Below, one piece after another: positions 26,538 through 34,320 of a stretch of DNA of 64,000 bases. The translations under genes were made by a program, and so were the position numbers. The stretch comes from Parabacteroides sp. (lineage in GTDB: Bacteria > Bacteroidota > Bacteroidia > Bacteroidales > Tannerellaceae), in contig JAGBDR010000049.1 in assembly GCA_017937385.1 (NCBI GenBank), positions 61,703 through 125,702 of the forward strand, read 5' to 3'. The stretch's first letter is position 1; each line of letters starts with the position of its first letter. The notes under the pieces are model-generated. The model did no database searches. It saw only the letters and a program-made list of their open reading frames with translations, and was not told the origin of the DNA.

Positions 26538-26561
26538 GAATAAATGCTTATCTATATGAAC

Positions 26562-26596
26562 AAAAGGCTGCTTCTTTCGAGAAGTGGCCTTTTTTC
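26562..26596 (+). terminator. Terminator of pgk
   Basis: Stem AAAAGGC-CTTCT / AGAAG-GCCTTTT with a short loop, followed by TTTTTT, 24 bases past the pgk stop. Confidence 0.8.
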
Positions 26597-26624
26597 ATTC
26601 TATTTTTATCAAGACAGAACATGG

Positions 26625-26658
26625 AATTGTCAATTGTCAATTATCAATTGTCAATTCA
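26625..26658. repeat. Tandem heptamer array (CAATTGT family), copy 1
   Basis: Four and a half copies of AATTGTC (one AATTATC variant) directly upstream of the proS promoter. The 34 bases are identical to 46528-46561. Confidence 0.85.
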
Positions 26659-26664
26659 ATTTCG

Positions 26665-26672
26665 TACCTTTG
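26665..26672 (+). promoter_or_regulatory. -7 box TACCTTTG of proS
   Basis: Exact TAnnTTTG match, 47 bases before the ATG and directly abutting the heptamer array. Confidence 0.7.
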
Positions 26673-26719
26673 CACGTCCTATTTGAAATCAATAGAAAAA
26701 ACATATAGAATTTAAGGAA

Positions 26720-28201
26720 ATGGCAAAAGAGCTGAAAGAACTGACTCCGAGAAGTGTGAACTACTCGCAGTGGTACCAGGATCTGGTAATCAAAGCGGAT
26801 CTGGCAGAGAATTCCGCCGTACGCGGCTGTATGGTAATCAAGCCTTACGGATATGCAATTTGGGAAAAGATGCAACGTATCCTCGACGATATGTTCAAGG
26901 AAACAGGTCACGTAAACGCTTACTTTCCCTTGCTGATCCCGAAATCATTCCTGAGCAAGGAAGCCGAGCACGTGGAAGGCTTCGCCAAAGAATGTGCCGT
27001 TGTCACGCATTATCGCCTGAAAACCAATCACGACGGTACAGGTGTCGTTGTCGATCCGGATGCCAAGCTGGAAGAAGAGCTGATTATCCGTCCGACTTCC
27101 GAGACAATTATCTGGAACACTTATCGCAACTGGATCCAGTCTTACCGTGACCTGCCTATTCTTTGCAACCAGTGGGCGAACGTAATGCGCTGGGAAATGC
27201 GTACCCGTCTTTTCCTCCGTACCGCCGAATTCTTGTGGCAGGAAGGACATACGGCCCATGCAACACGCGAAGAAGCTGAAATCGAAGCCAAAAAGATGCA
27301 GGGCGTATATGCCGACTTTGCCGAAAACTATATGGCGATGCCGGTCATCAAAGGTGTCAAGTCTGCAAGCGAACGTTTCGCCGGTGCATTGGACACTTAC
27401 ACAATTGAAGCGATGATGCAGGACGGAAAAGCATTGCAAGCCGGTACTTCCCACTTCTTAGGACAGAACTTCGGCAAGGCATTCGACGTTACTTTCATCG
27501 ACAAGAACGGAAAGAGCGACTACGCTTGGGCAACTTCATGGGGCGTTTCAACCCGTCTGATCGGTGCCTTGATCATGTCTCATTCCGACGACAACGGTCT
27601 GGTATTGCCTCCTCACCTCGCTCCTATCCAGGTGGTCATCATCCCGATTTACCGCAGCGCAGAACAGTTGGCACAGATCAGCGAAAAGGTAAACGGCATC
27701 GTTGCCAAGCTGAAAGCATTGGGCATCTCCGTCAAATTCGACGACGCCGACAACAAGAAGCCGGGATGGAAATTCGCCGAATATGAACTGAAAGGCGTAC
27801 CCGTACGTTTGGCAATGGGCGGACGCGATCTGGAAAACAATACGATCGAAGTGATGCGTCGTGACACACTGGAAAAGGAAACCGTAACGTGCGACAACAT
27901 CGAAACCTACGTACAGAACTTGTTGGAAGAAATCCAGAAGAACATCTTCCAAAAAGCGTTCGACCATCGTGCCGAAAGGACGATTACGGTCGATACCTAC
28001 GACGAGTTCAAGGAAAAGATCGAAGAGGGCTACTTCATCATGGCTCACTGGGACGGGACTCCCGAAACGGAAGAACGGGTGAAGAACGAAACGAAAGCCA
28101 CGATCCGCTGCATTCCGCTGGAAGGCGACAAGACGCCGGGCAAGTGCATGGTGACCGGCAAACCTTCCGCACAGCGCGTATTGTTCGCCCGTGCTTACTA
28201 A
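26720..28201 (+). CDS. proS: Prolyl-tRNA synthetase
   Basis: 493 residues, the short archaeal/eukaryotic-type class II ProRS without the bacterial editing insert. Class II motifs: motif 2 region [26 protein letters not shown] and motif 3 region [24 protein letters not shown]. The anticodon-binding domain (about 295-400) begins [13 protein letters not shown]. The zinc-domain-like C-terminus ends [14 protein letters not shown]. Charges tRNA-Pro. ATG at 26720 is preceded by AAGGAAA, one of the few Shine-Dalgarno-like sequences in the window. Confidence 0.97.
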   Translation: MAKELKELTPRSVNYSQWYQDLVIKADLAENSAVRGCMVIKPYGYAIWEKMQRILDDMFKETGHVNAYFPLLIPKSFLSKEAEHVEGFAKECAVVTHYRLKTNHDGTGVVVDPDAKLEEELIIRPTSETIIWNTYRNWIQSYRDLPILCNQWANVMRWEMRTRLFLRTAEFLWQEGHTAHATREEAEIEAKKMQGVYADFAENYMAMPVIKGVKSASERFAGALDTYTIEAMMQDGKALQAGTSHFLGQNFGKAFDVTFIDKNGKSDYAWATSWGVSTRLIGALIMSHSDDNGLVLPPHLAPIQVVIIPIYRSAEQLAQISEKVNGIVAKLKALGISVKFDDADNKKPGWKFAEYELKGVPVRLAMGGRDLENNTIEVMRRDTLEKETVTCDNIETYVQNLLEEIQKNIFQKAFDHRAERTITVDTYDEFKEKIEEGYFIMAHWDGTPETEERVKNETKATIRCIPLEGDKTPGKCMVTGKPSAQRVLFARAY

Positions 28202-28230
28202 ACGGTCTGTACATACGGATGAAAATAAAA

Positions 28231-28290
28231 TTCCATAGGCATGAAATTTTTGTTCCGTGCCTATGGAACTTTTATTTCATGCCTATGAAA
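28231..28290. repeat. 22-bp-phased palindrome array (TTCATRGGCATGAA family)
   Basis: Three near-palindromes, TTCCATAGGCATGAA, TTCCGTGCCTATGGAA and TTTCATGCCTATGAAA, centred near 28238, 28260 and 28282, separated by runs of T. Between proS and the next promoter. Same family as 49795-49853. Confidence 0.8.
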
Positions 28291-28298
28291 TTTTTATT

Positions 28299-28306
28299 TA
28301 CCTTTG
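28299..28306 (+). promoter_or_regulatory. -7 box TACCTTTG of the ATPase-DUF4435 gene
   Basis: Exact TAnnTTTG match 24 bases before the ATG at 28330; supports that start over any upstream frame extension. Confidence 0.7.
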
Positions 28307-28329
28307 GGGAAACAAATCAGAGACCTGTT

Positions 28330-29889
28330 ATGGATTTAATTCTCCCTACCAATCAAAATACTTCAGCACCCGTTACCCTCGACACGAAAGTGCTGATCGT
28401 AATCGGAGCCAACGGATCCGGCAAAAGCTCTTTCGGCAGAAACTTGCACCAACGGTACGCCGGAAAAAGCGTATGGATATCCGGCATGCATTCCCTTTTC
28501 CTCAGCAGCCAAGAAAACCAAGTACCGGCCGACGGCAACGAACTGACCCGGCTTCAGTCCATGATCGCGGAACGGCTTTTCATGCCGCGTATGTCTGAAT
28601 ATGAGAAACTGATCCTGCACCTGCAAACGGAAGAATTCGAAGCCGCCGTCCAATACAAGGAAGCAAGCAAACTGACTCCCGGCCTCGTACCGCCCATCAC
28701 CAAGATAGACCGTATCCAGACGATCTGGGAGAAGATGTTCCCGCATAACCGCCTGGTACGCAAATCGGGCTTCATAGAACTGGCCTCCACCTGCATCGAT
28801 GGAGATTCATACACGGCAGGCCGGATGAGCGACGGCGAAAAGCTGGTATTCTACCTGATAGGCGCCGTGCTCTGTGCGCCTGAAAATGCGTTGCTGATCA
28901 TCGAAGAACCGGAAGTCCTGCTCCACGACTCCATCAAAAACCCGTTGTGGGACGAGATTGAAGCCATGCGTCCGGATTGTACCTACGTGTATCTGACACA
29001 CGACATCGACTTCGCCGCCTCGCGCGACAACAGCAAGCGTCTCTGGATACGTTCTTACAATGGTGACGCCCGGATATGGGACTACGAACTGATCGAAAAC
29101 AACGACGGTTTTCCCGAAGAGGTCTATATGGAAATCTTAGGCAGCCGCAAGCCGATCCTGTTCATCGAAGGGACCGACTCCAACAGCATAGACAGCCGGC
29201 TCTATCCGCTGATCTTCCCGAACTACAAGGTAAAGCCGATGGGAGGTTGCCAGAAAGTGATCGAAACGACCAAAGCTTTCTCCCAACTGAAGGACTTCCA
29301 CACGCTGGATTCCAAAGGGATCGTTGACCGCGACCGCCGCACGGAAGGAGAAATCGCCTACCTGCGCGAGCAGCACATTTACGTGCCCGACGTTGCCGAA
29401 GTGGAGAATCTTCTGATGCTGGAACCTGTCATCAAGACCGTTGCCGCCCGCCTGATGAAAGATCCCGAACAGGTCTTCAACCAGGTCAAAGAGAACGTGA
29501 TCAAGCTTTTCCTGAAGGACCTCGAAAGTCAAGTCCTGCTTCATGCCCGCCACCGCGTACAGAAGAAACTGGAAACGGCCCTGAACCGGAAAATGAATAC
29601 GGTAGACGAACTGACCGAACAGGTGGAAAGCATCCGCAAGACCGTACATGTAGATGAAATCTATACCGGAATCAAGGAGAAGTTCATTCAGTTTACCGAA
29701 ACCGGCGACTACAAGAATATCCTTCGCGTCTACAATCAGAAAGGAATGCTGCCACAGTCCCAGCTATGCAAATACTGCGGTATCAGCAATAAGGAGAGCT
29801 ACTTAAACCTCATCCTCTCCATTCTGAAAGAGAACAAAGAGGACGCAGATACCATCCGGACTTCCATCAAAGAATGTTTAGGAACATAA
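28330..29889 (+). CDS. ABC-type ATPase fused to DUF4435 (TOPRIM-like) domain, OLD/PARIS-like
   Basis: 519 residues from the ATG at 28330. N-terminal half: Walker A VIGANGSGKSSF (about 25-36), signature-like MSDGEK (about 170), Walker B LLIIEEPEVLLHDS (about 195) and switch His in YVYLTHDIDFA. C-terminal half (about 270 on): ILFIEGTDSNSIDSRLYPLIFPNY, a conserved GG turn (KPMGGCQKVIE), then KGIVDRDRRTEGEIA and a late Glu-rich segment VPDVAEVENLLM. This is the DUF4435/TOPRIM acidic arrangement of metal-dependent nucleases. The same pair occurs as two genes (AriA, AriB) or fused in PARIS phage defence and in OLD nucleases. Single gene with its own promoter, no defence neighbours. Defence function is inference; a housekeeping DNA role is possible. 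Confidence 0.85.
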   Translation: MDLILPTNQNTSAPVTLDTKVLIVIGANGSGKSSFGRNLHQRYAGKSVWISGMHSLFLSSQENQVPADGNELTRLQSMIAERLFMPRMSEYEKLILHLQTEEFEAAVQYKEASKLTPGLVPPITKIDRIQTIWEKMFPHNRLVRKSGFIELASTCIDGDSYTAGRMSDGEKLVFYLIGAVLCAPENALLIIEEPEVLLHDSIKNPLWDEIEAMRPDCTYVYLTHDIDFAASRDNSKRLWIRSYNGDARIWDYELIENNDGFPEEVYMEILGSRKPILFIEGTDSNSIDSRLYPLIFPNYKVKPMGGCQKVIETTKAFSQLKDFHTLDSKGIVDRDRRTEGEIAYLREQHIYVPDVAEVENLLMLEPVIKTVAARLMKDPEQVFNQVKENVIKLFLKDLESQVLLHARHRVQKKLETALNRKMNTVDELTEQVESIRKTVHVDEIYTGIKEKFIQFTETGDYKNILRVYNQKGMLPQSQLCKYCGISNKESYLNLILSILKENKEDADTIRTSIKECLGT

Positions 29890-29989
29890 AAAGTTTCTTG
29901 AAATAAAGAAAATGTCCGCGAAAAATCGTTCTTTTGTATTCCAATTAAAATGAATATAATGGGGTGAAAGCTCCTAACCGGTTTAAACT

Positions 29990-31399
29990 ATGCGTACACC
30001 AACTCTTCAATATCTTTATCTGCAAAAGCCGATAACAATGGTGATTGTTATTTGCATCATCTCAGTCCTTCCCTGGATCGGCATGGGTGATTTTTCACTC
30101 AAAGGAGAACCTTACACTGCTGTTGCCGTTTCCATGCTCGAAACCGGCAATTGGGTTTTGCCGCAGGCCGCAGGTGGGGAAACCATCTACCAACCTCCGT
30201 TGGGACAATGGCTGATAGCTGCGTTCTCCCTGCCGCAAGGTCATGTGTCAAAGTTTACCGCCTGCCTGCCATCCGCATTAGCGTTTATCCTGTTGATCGG
30301 TTTCACACTGGTCTTCTTCGGGAAGCGGCTGCGGTTCCAGCAAGCGTTCATAGCCACGCTATTGCTCATTACTTCTCTTGGGATGCACCGGACAGCCATG
30401 CAGCCTCGTGCGGATATGTTGCTGGCGGCATTCGTGGTCATCGGGCTTTTCCAACTATACCGTTGGGAAGACCAACGGGAACTGAAAGGGTTGCCGGTCG
30501 GAATCCCCCTGTTGTTGGGATGTGCCGTGCTGACCCAAGGAATGACACGAGGATTGCTTCTGCCGCTGTTTGTCTTCGGGATTTATCTGTCAATGCTTCG
30601 CAAATATTCCCGGCTGATTCAATTCAAAGCGTTGCTTTATGCCGGAATTTCTTCCCTGTTCCTGCCACTCCTGTGGTATATCGCAGCCTGGAAGCAAGGC
30701 GGTGATGCCTTTTTGAATGCGATGCTGGCCTGTTGGGGAAAAGAAGACGGAAACTTGATTGCATCCTTATTCATCCTCCCCGCTCTTCACCTGTTGAAAT
30801 TGCTCGCAGGATTTGCCCCTTGGGTTCTTTTCTTCTTTTTCTCCCTGTTCGGATGCCGGCTGTACAAACCCGCCAAGTCCGCAAAAAAGATACTTACGGA
30901 ATGCCGGGAACATATCCGGACGATGGAAAAGGAGAAGTTGCTCAGCCTGGTAGCGTCGGTTTGTATCACGTGCTTCTATTTCATCATGGATCCCGGCTCC
31001 TATGTAATAACACCGGCTTATCCGTTCATTGCGATTTTCTTAGCCCAATATGCCCTTTATATTACAGAATACCGGACAAAAGTCACCCGCGTGTTTGCCG
31101 CATTCATGGCTACCATTACAGCCGCCAGCCTGGCCATCATCGGCTTGTCAATCGCTAAAGTACCGTCTCGGATCGCACAGAGCCAACCGCTGCAAACAAT
31201 TGCCGAGCACCTATCGGACCTGTTCGCAGCCCATTCCGGACTGACCATTTTTACTTTCGCATTCCTCCTGGTAACCTTAGCCACCACCTATTACCAGATG
31301 TTCAAGAAGATCAACATCAAGATTCTGTATGCGACAATAGCGCTTACTTTTGCCGCCCATTTGCTGATCGACGGAATCAGTCAGACATTTATCTATTAA
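29990..31399 (+). CDS. GT-C glycosyltransferase, ArnT/PMT (GT39/GT83-like) family
   Basis: 469 residues with about eleven or twelve hydrophobic helices. The first loop has GEPYTAVAVSMLETGNWVLPQ followed by YQPPLGQWLIAAF, the ArnT/PMT pattern with the catalytic acidic residue in loop 1. A second helix region reads TAMQPRADMLLAAF. Enzymes of this group transfer a sugar from a polyprenyl-phosphate donor to lipid A, protein or glycan on the periplasmic side. Acceptor unknown. Shares a bidirectional terminator with the convergent DUF1080 gene. Confidence 0.85.
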   Translation: MRTPTLQYLYLQKPITMVIVICIISVLPWIGMGDFSLKGEPYTAVAVSMLETGNWVLPQAAGGETIYQPPLGQWLIAAFSLPQGHVSKFTACLPSALAFILLIGFTLVFFGKRLRFQQAFIATLLLITSLGMHRTAMQPRADMLLAAFVVIGLFQLYRWEDQRELKGLPVGIPLLLGCAVLTQGMTRGLLLPLFVFGIYLSMLRKYSRLIQFKALLYAGISSLFLPLLWYIAAWKQGGDAFLNAMLACWGKEDGNLIASLFILPALHLLKLLAGFAPWVLFFFFSLFGCRLYKPAKSAKKILTECREHIRTMEKEKLLSLVASVCITCFYFIMDPGSYVITPAYPFIAIFLAQYALYITEYRTKVTRVFAAFMATITAASLAIIGLSIAKVPSRIAQSQPLQTIAEHLSDLFAAHSGLTIFTFAFLLVTLATTYYQMFKKINIKILYATIALTFAAHLLIDGISQTFIY

Positions 31400-31411
31400 T
31401 CGTATAATGAC

Positions 31412-31445
31412 AAAAAGCCGCACGGAGGATGTCCGTGCGGCTTTT
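31412..31445. terminator. Bidirectional terminator
   Basis: Perfect 15-bp stem AAAAAGCCGCACGGA and complement with a GGATG loop, A-run on one side and T-run on the other, between two convergent genes. Confidence 0.9.
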
Positions 31446-31468
31446 TCTGTTCATACAAAATACGCGGA

Positions 31469-32848
31469 TTACTTCAACTCCCGAATCTTGATATTCCGAT
31501 AAGAAACTTCGTCCCAGTGGTCCTGCAAAAGGATATGTCCCTTTTCGGCTGTACCGAAGCCGCCGAATTCGTTATATTCTTTATTGGCAAACTTGCTGCC
31601 TTTCACCACTTCGAGGAATGCGTCTGAAGCCCAATCATACTCGACAGTCTTAAAGCCGTTCATCCAATGTTCGACATGCTTGTTCGGGAATACTTTGATC
31701 ACACCCTTGTTCCACTGTCCGATACCGTTGAAACGCTTGTTCTTCGCAGGGATGATGTCGTAGAGACTGGACACCGTGCGGCTACCGGGATAAGTCGTAT
31801 ATTTGGTCGCATCCGGATGCTTCTTGTCATCCAATACCTGATATTCCGGACCGATCACAAAGCCTTTGTTCTTCTCGCTCTCCTGGATCAGATATTTCAC
31901 GCCGCTATTGGCACCTTCCGTCAGCTTGAACTCGAAGCTCAGCTCGAACGCGCCAAACTCATCGACCGTCAGGATATCGCCACCTCTTTTGCCTTCCGGA
32001 CCGCCGTTCTTCATAACCGTCAGTTCGCCGTTTTCGATCTTCCATCCGTTTTCAGGGAACGCATCCTTTCCGGCACCCCGCCATCCGTTGGAAGTCTGGC
32101 CGTCAAACAAGAGTCTCCAGCCGGCAGCCTTTTCCGTTTCCGTCAGCGTGTTCGGTATGCAGTTCACTTCCGGAGCCAAGGGACCCTGCATACGTTCAGC
32201 CTCCAGATTCTCCGTCTTGATGCGGATATTGCGCCACCGGATTTCCTTGCCGATATTCTCTTTCTTGCCGAAAATACCATGCACCTGGAAAGCGATAAAG
32301 CCTTTCGGAGTCATATCGTCCACAGCATTGGTCGTGTTCACGCCGTTCAGCCAGATGCGGATGCTGTTGCCGATGGCCTCGATCCGGTACTTGTTCCAGT
32401 CATCCCGCTTGTAGGCGGCACGTCCGGCTTCATTATCCGTCAAGGGAACCAGCCAGCCCCGGCGAGCTTCGTCGTAAAGTCCGCCACTCCAAGCACGGTC
32501 GGACGGGTCGATCTCACACTGGTAACCATGAACACGCCCGTTGTTATACTCCGGCTTGCTCTCACTACGGAACTGGACGCCGGAATTCAAAGCCGGATCA
32601 CATTTCACTTCAAACTCCAGAATGAAATCACCATATTCCTGTTCTGTCGCCATGAAACTATTCGGCTCCTTATCCACAGTCTCACCGACCATGCAACCGT
32701 TTTCAACCCGATAAGGCGCTTTCCCGTTCAACTGTTTGAAACCGGTAAAATCCTTACCATTAAACAACTCCTGCCACCCATCATTCGGCTGGCAAGCACC
32801 ACACAGCAAAGTCAGAGACAAAGCTGCCCATTTCAAATACGCTTTCAT
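31469..32848 (-). CDS. Double DUF1080 (3-keto-disaccharide hydrolase-like) lipoprotein
   Basis: 459 residues, lipoprotein signal with Cys19. Two tandem concanavalin-like DUF1080 domains: about 25-212 (WQELFNGKDFTGFKQ ... WRNIRIK) and about 240-458 (WRLLFDGQTSNGWRG ... SYRNIKIRELK). Conserved NSGVQF and NSGVKYLIQE segments are in each. Members cleave 3-keto-glycosides or bind sugars. Each domain keeps the usual aromatic and acidic positions, so both may be active. Probably outer-membrane attached. Long leader of about 65 bases from a TATCTTTG box. Confidence 0.92.
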   Translation of the reverse strand: MKAYLKWAALSLTLLCGACQPNDGWQELFNGKDFTGFKQLNGKAPYRVENGCMVGETVDKEPNSFMATEQEYGDFILEFEVKCDPALNSGVQFRSESKPEYNNGRVHGYQCEIDPSDRAWSGGLYDEARRGWLVPLTDNEAGRAAYKRDDWNKYRIEAIGNSIRIWLNGVNTTNAVDDMTPKGFIAFQVHGIFGKKENIGKEIRWRNIRIKTENLEAERMQGPLAPEVNCIPNTLTETEKAAGWRLLFDGQTSNGWRGAGKDAFPENGWKIENGELTVMKNGGPEGKRGGDILTVDEFGAFELSFEFKLTEGANSGVKYLIQESEKNKGFVIGPEYQVLDDKKHPDATKYTTYPGSRTVSSLYDIIPAKNKRFNGIGQWNKGVIKVFPNKHVEHWMNGFKTVEYDWASDAFLEVVKGSKFANKEYNEFGGFGTAEKGHILLQDHWDEVSYRNIKIRELK

Positions 32849-32919
32849 TTACTTTGTTTAAATACTATTAATTAGTTAGACAATCTCTTTTCTGTCATTC
32901 ATCATCATGTGCACGCGCA

Positions 32920-32927
32920 CAAAGATA
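32920..32927 (-). promoter_or_regulatory. -7 box TATCTTTG of the DUF1080 gene
   Basis: Exact TAnnTTTG match; the transcript would begin within a palindromic GTGCGCGTGCAC segment. Confidence 0.65.
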
Positions 32928-33041
32928 TAAGTTTTTACACTTTCGGGGTGTTAAAACTTAAAAAAGTTAGAACAATCCTATTAAATTAACACATCCCCTA
33001 CCTTCATTCGGTATTTATGCCCGAATATGCCAATAAAGAAG

Positions 33042-33049
33042 TATATTTG
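33042..33049 (+). promoter_or_regulatory. -7 box TATATTTG of the HAD phosphatase gene
   Basis: Exact TAnnTTTG match 17 bases before the first ATG. Confidence 0.65.
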
Positions 33050-33066
33050 CATACAAATTATTATAA

Positions 33067-33708
33067 ATGAATTATTTTATGAAAACTGCCTTTTTTGACT
33101 TCGATGGCGTGGTTGTAGACACAGAACCGGTTTACGATATTTACTGGAACGAAGCGGGGGAACGCTATCAGACGGGTATTCCCAATTTCGCATCCCATAT
33201 CAAAGGGACGACATTGCCTTACATCTTGGACAAGTTCTTTTCCGACCGGTCTGAAGAATTCAGGGAAATGGTGACCCGCGAATCCATGGAATTCGAACAG
33301 CAGATGCCTTTTCCACCGGTCCCGGGTGCGATGGAGTTTATCCATCTTCTGAAAAGCAAGGGGGTAAAAATCGGTCTGGTCACAAGTTCCGACAATGCCA
33401 AACTGAAACGGGCTTTCCAGCTTCTGCAACTCGACAATCTGTTCGACACGGTGGTAAGCGCCGACCGGATTACAAAAGGGAAGCCGGACCCGATGTGTTA
33501 TCTGCTTGCCGCCTCCGACCTGCACGTATCACCGGCCGACTGCCTGGTGTTTGAGGATTCCTTTGCCGGCATACAGGCCGGAACTCAAGCGGGTATGCGG
33601 GTAATCGGATTGAGCACGACCAATCCCGAAGCCTCCTTAAAAGACAAAGTCTATCAGGTGATTCCCGATTTCCAAAACATCACAATGGAAGATTACCTGC
33701 GCTGGTAA
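33067..33708 (+). CDS. HAD phosphatase, beta-phosphoglucomutase-like
   Basis: 213 residues, or 209 from the second ATG at 33079, which begins directly at the motif (MKTAFFDFDGVVVDTEPVY). Motif I DFDGVVVDT with nucleophile Asp, motif II LVTSSDN, motif III Lys in ADRITKGKPDP, motif IV VFEDSFAGIQAG. The small helical cap (subclass IA) lies between motifs I and II. Sugar-phosphate phosphatase or mutase; substrate unknown. Single gene with promoter and terminator. Confidence 0.92.
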   Translation: MNYFMKTAFFDFDGVVVDTEPVYDIYWNEAGERYQTGIPNFASHIKGTTLPYILDKFFSDRSEEFREMVTRESMEFEQQMPFPPVPGAMEFIHLLKSKGVKIGLVTSSDNAKLKRAFQLLQLDNLFDTVVSADRITKGKPDPMCYLLAASDLHVSPADCLVFEDSFAGIQAGTQAGMRVIGLSTTNPEASLKDKVYQVIPDFQNITMEDYLRW

Positions 33709-33720
33709 GAAGCTCGAAAT

Positions 33721-33752
33721 AAAAAAGGGGATGTGTCGCCACTCCCCTTTTT
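33721..33752. terminator. Bidirectional terminator
   Basis: Stem AAAAAGGGGA / TCCCCTTTTT with an 11-base loop between convergent genes. Confidence 0.85.
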
Positions 33753-33773
33753 CATATACCTAATTCCGATTGT

Positions 33774-34256
33774 TTAGAAACTATATCCGACACGGACAGC
33801 CAATGCCGCAGCATCCAAATCCTTAATGATATTATACTTGGCTTCCAGTCCTACGGAAATACGGTCTGTCGCATAGACTTCACCGCCCAAACCGAGATTG
33901 GCACCCAAGCGAGTCTCATTGGCACTATATTGTCCGAAACTGGCTTTCCAGAACGAAAGGCTCAAACCTGCCAACGGATAGAAACCGAACATCTCGCTCA
34001 ATTTGAACACATAATGCGCATTCATATCGATTGCCCACGCGCTCAATCCATCGTTCTTCGCCATGTAAGTCAAAGAAGGCGTCAGGCGGAAAGCATCTGT
34101 CACGCAATAACGGTAGTCCACTCCCAACGTCGCATTGCCACAATCATTAAAATTGTAACCCAGATTAAAACCGAACGAGGATTGTCCCTGTTGCGTCTGT
34201 GCGTACGCACCCATGCTAAACAGTGTCAGCATCAAGAATACAACTAACTTTTTCAT
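33774..34256 (-). CDS. Small outer-membrane beta-barrel protein
   Basis: 160 residues with a Sec signal (MKKLVVFLMLTLFSMGAYAQ). Alternating beta strands (FGFNLGYNF, TLGVDYRYCV, FRLTPSLTYM, AIDMNAHYVF) end in VRVGYSF with a C-terminal Phe, the barrel-assembly signal. About eight strands, OmpX/OMP_b-brl size. Function unknown. Its promoter has an inverted repeat flanking the -7 box, suggesting regulation. Confidence 0.85.
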   Translation of the reverse strand: MKKLVVFLMLTLFSMGAYAQTQQGQSSFGFNLGYNFNDCGNATLGVDYRYCVTDAFRLTPSLTYMAKNDGLSAWAIDMNAHYVFKLSEMFGFYPLAGLSLSFWKASFGQYSANETRLGANLGLGGEVYATDRISVGLEAKYNIIKDLDAAALAVRVGYSF

Positions 34257-34284
34257 ACACTTCTCTTTTTAATTCAACAATAAC

Positions 34285-34304
34285 GATCACCAAATATAGT
34301 GATC
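34285..34304 (-). promoter_or_regulatory. -7 box TATATTTG inside a GATCAC/GTGATC palindrome
   Basis: The eight bases of the -7 box (34291-34298) are exactly bracketed by GATCAC (34285-34290) and GTGATC (34299-34304). A dimeric repressor bound here would occlude the promoter of the small barrel gene. Operator role is inferred from position. Confidence 0.6.
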
Positions 34305-34320
34305 TTTCTTATACTTCACT

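Noticed and set aside
28231-28290. CRISPR-like array
   Set aside because: Units are 22 bp head to tail without unique spacers of CRISPR length, and no cas genes occur in the window.
28330-29889. Calling the ATPase-DUF4435 gene a PARIS system outright
   Set aside because: Only domain order supports it; no defence-island neighbours, and the protein is shorter than AriA plus AriB.
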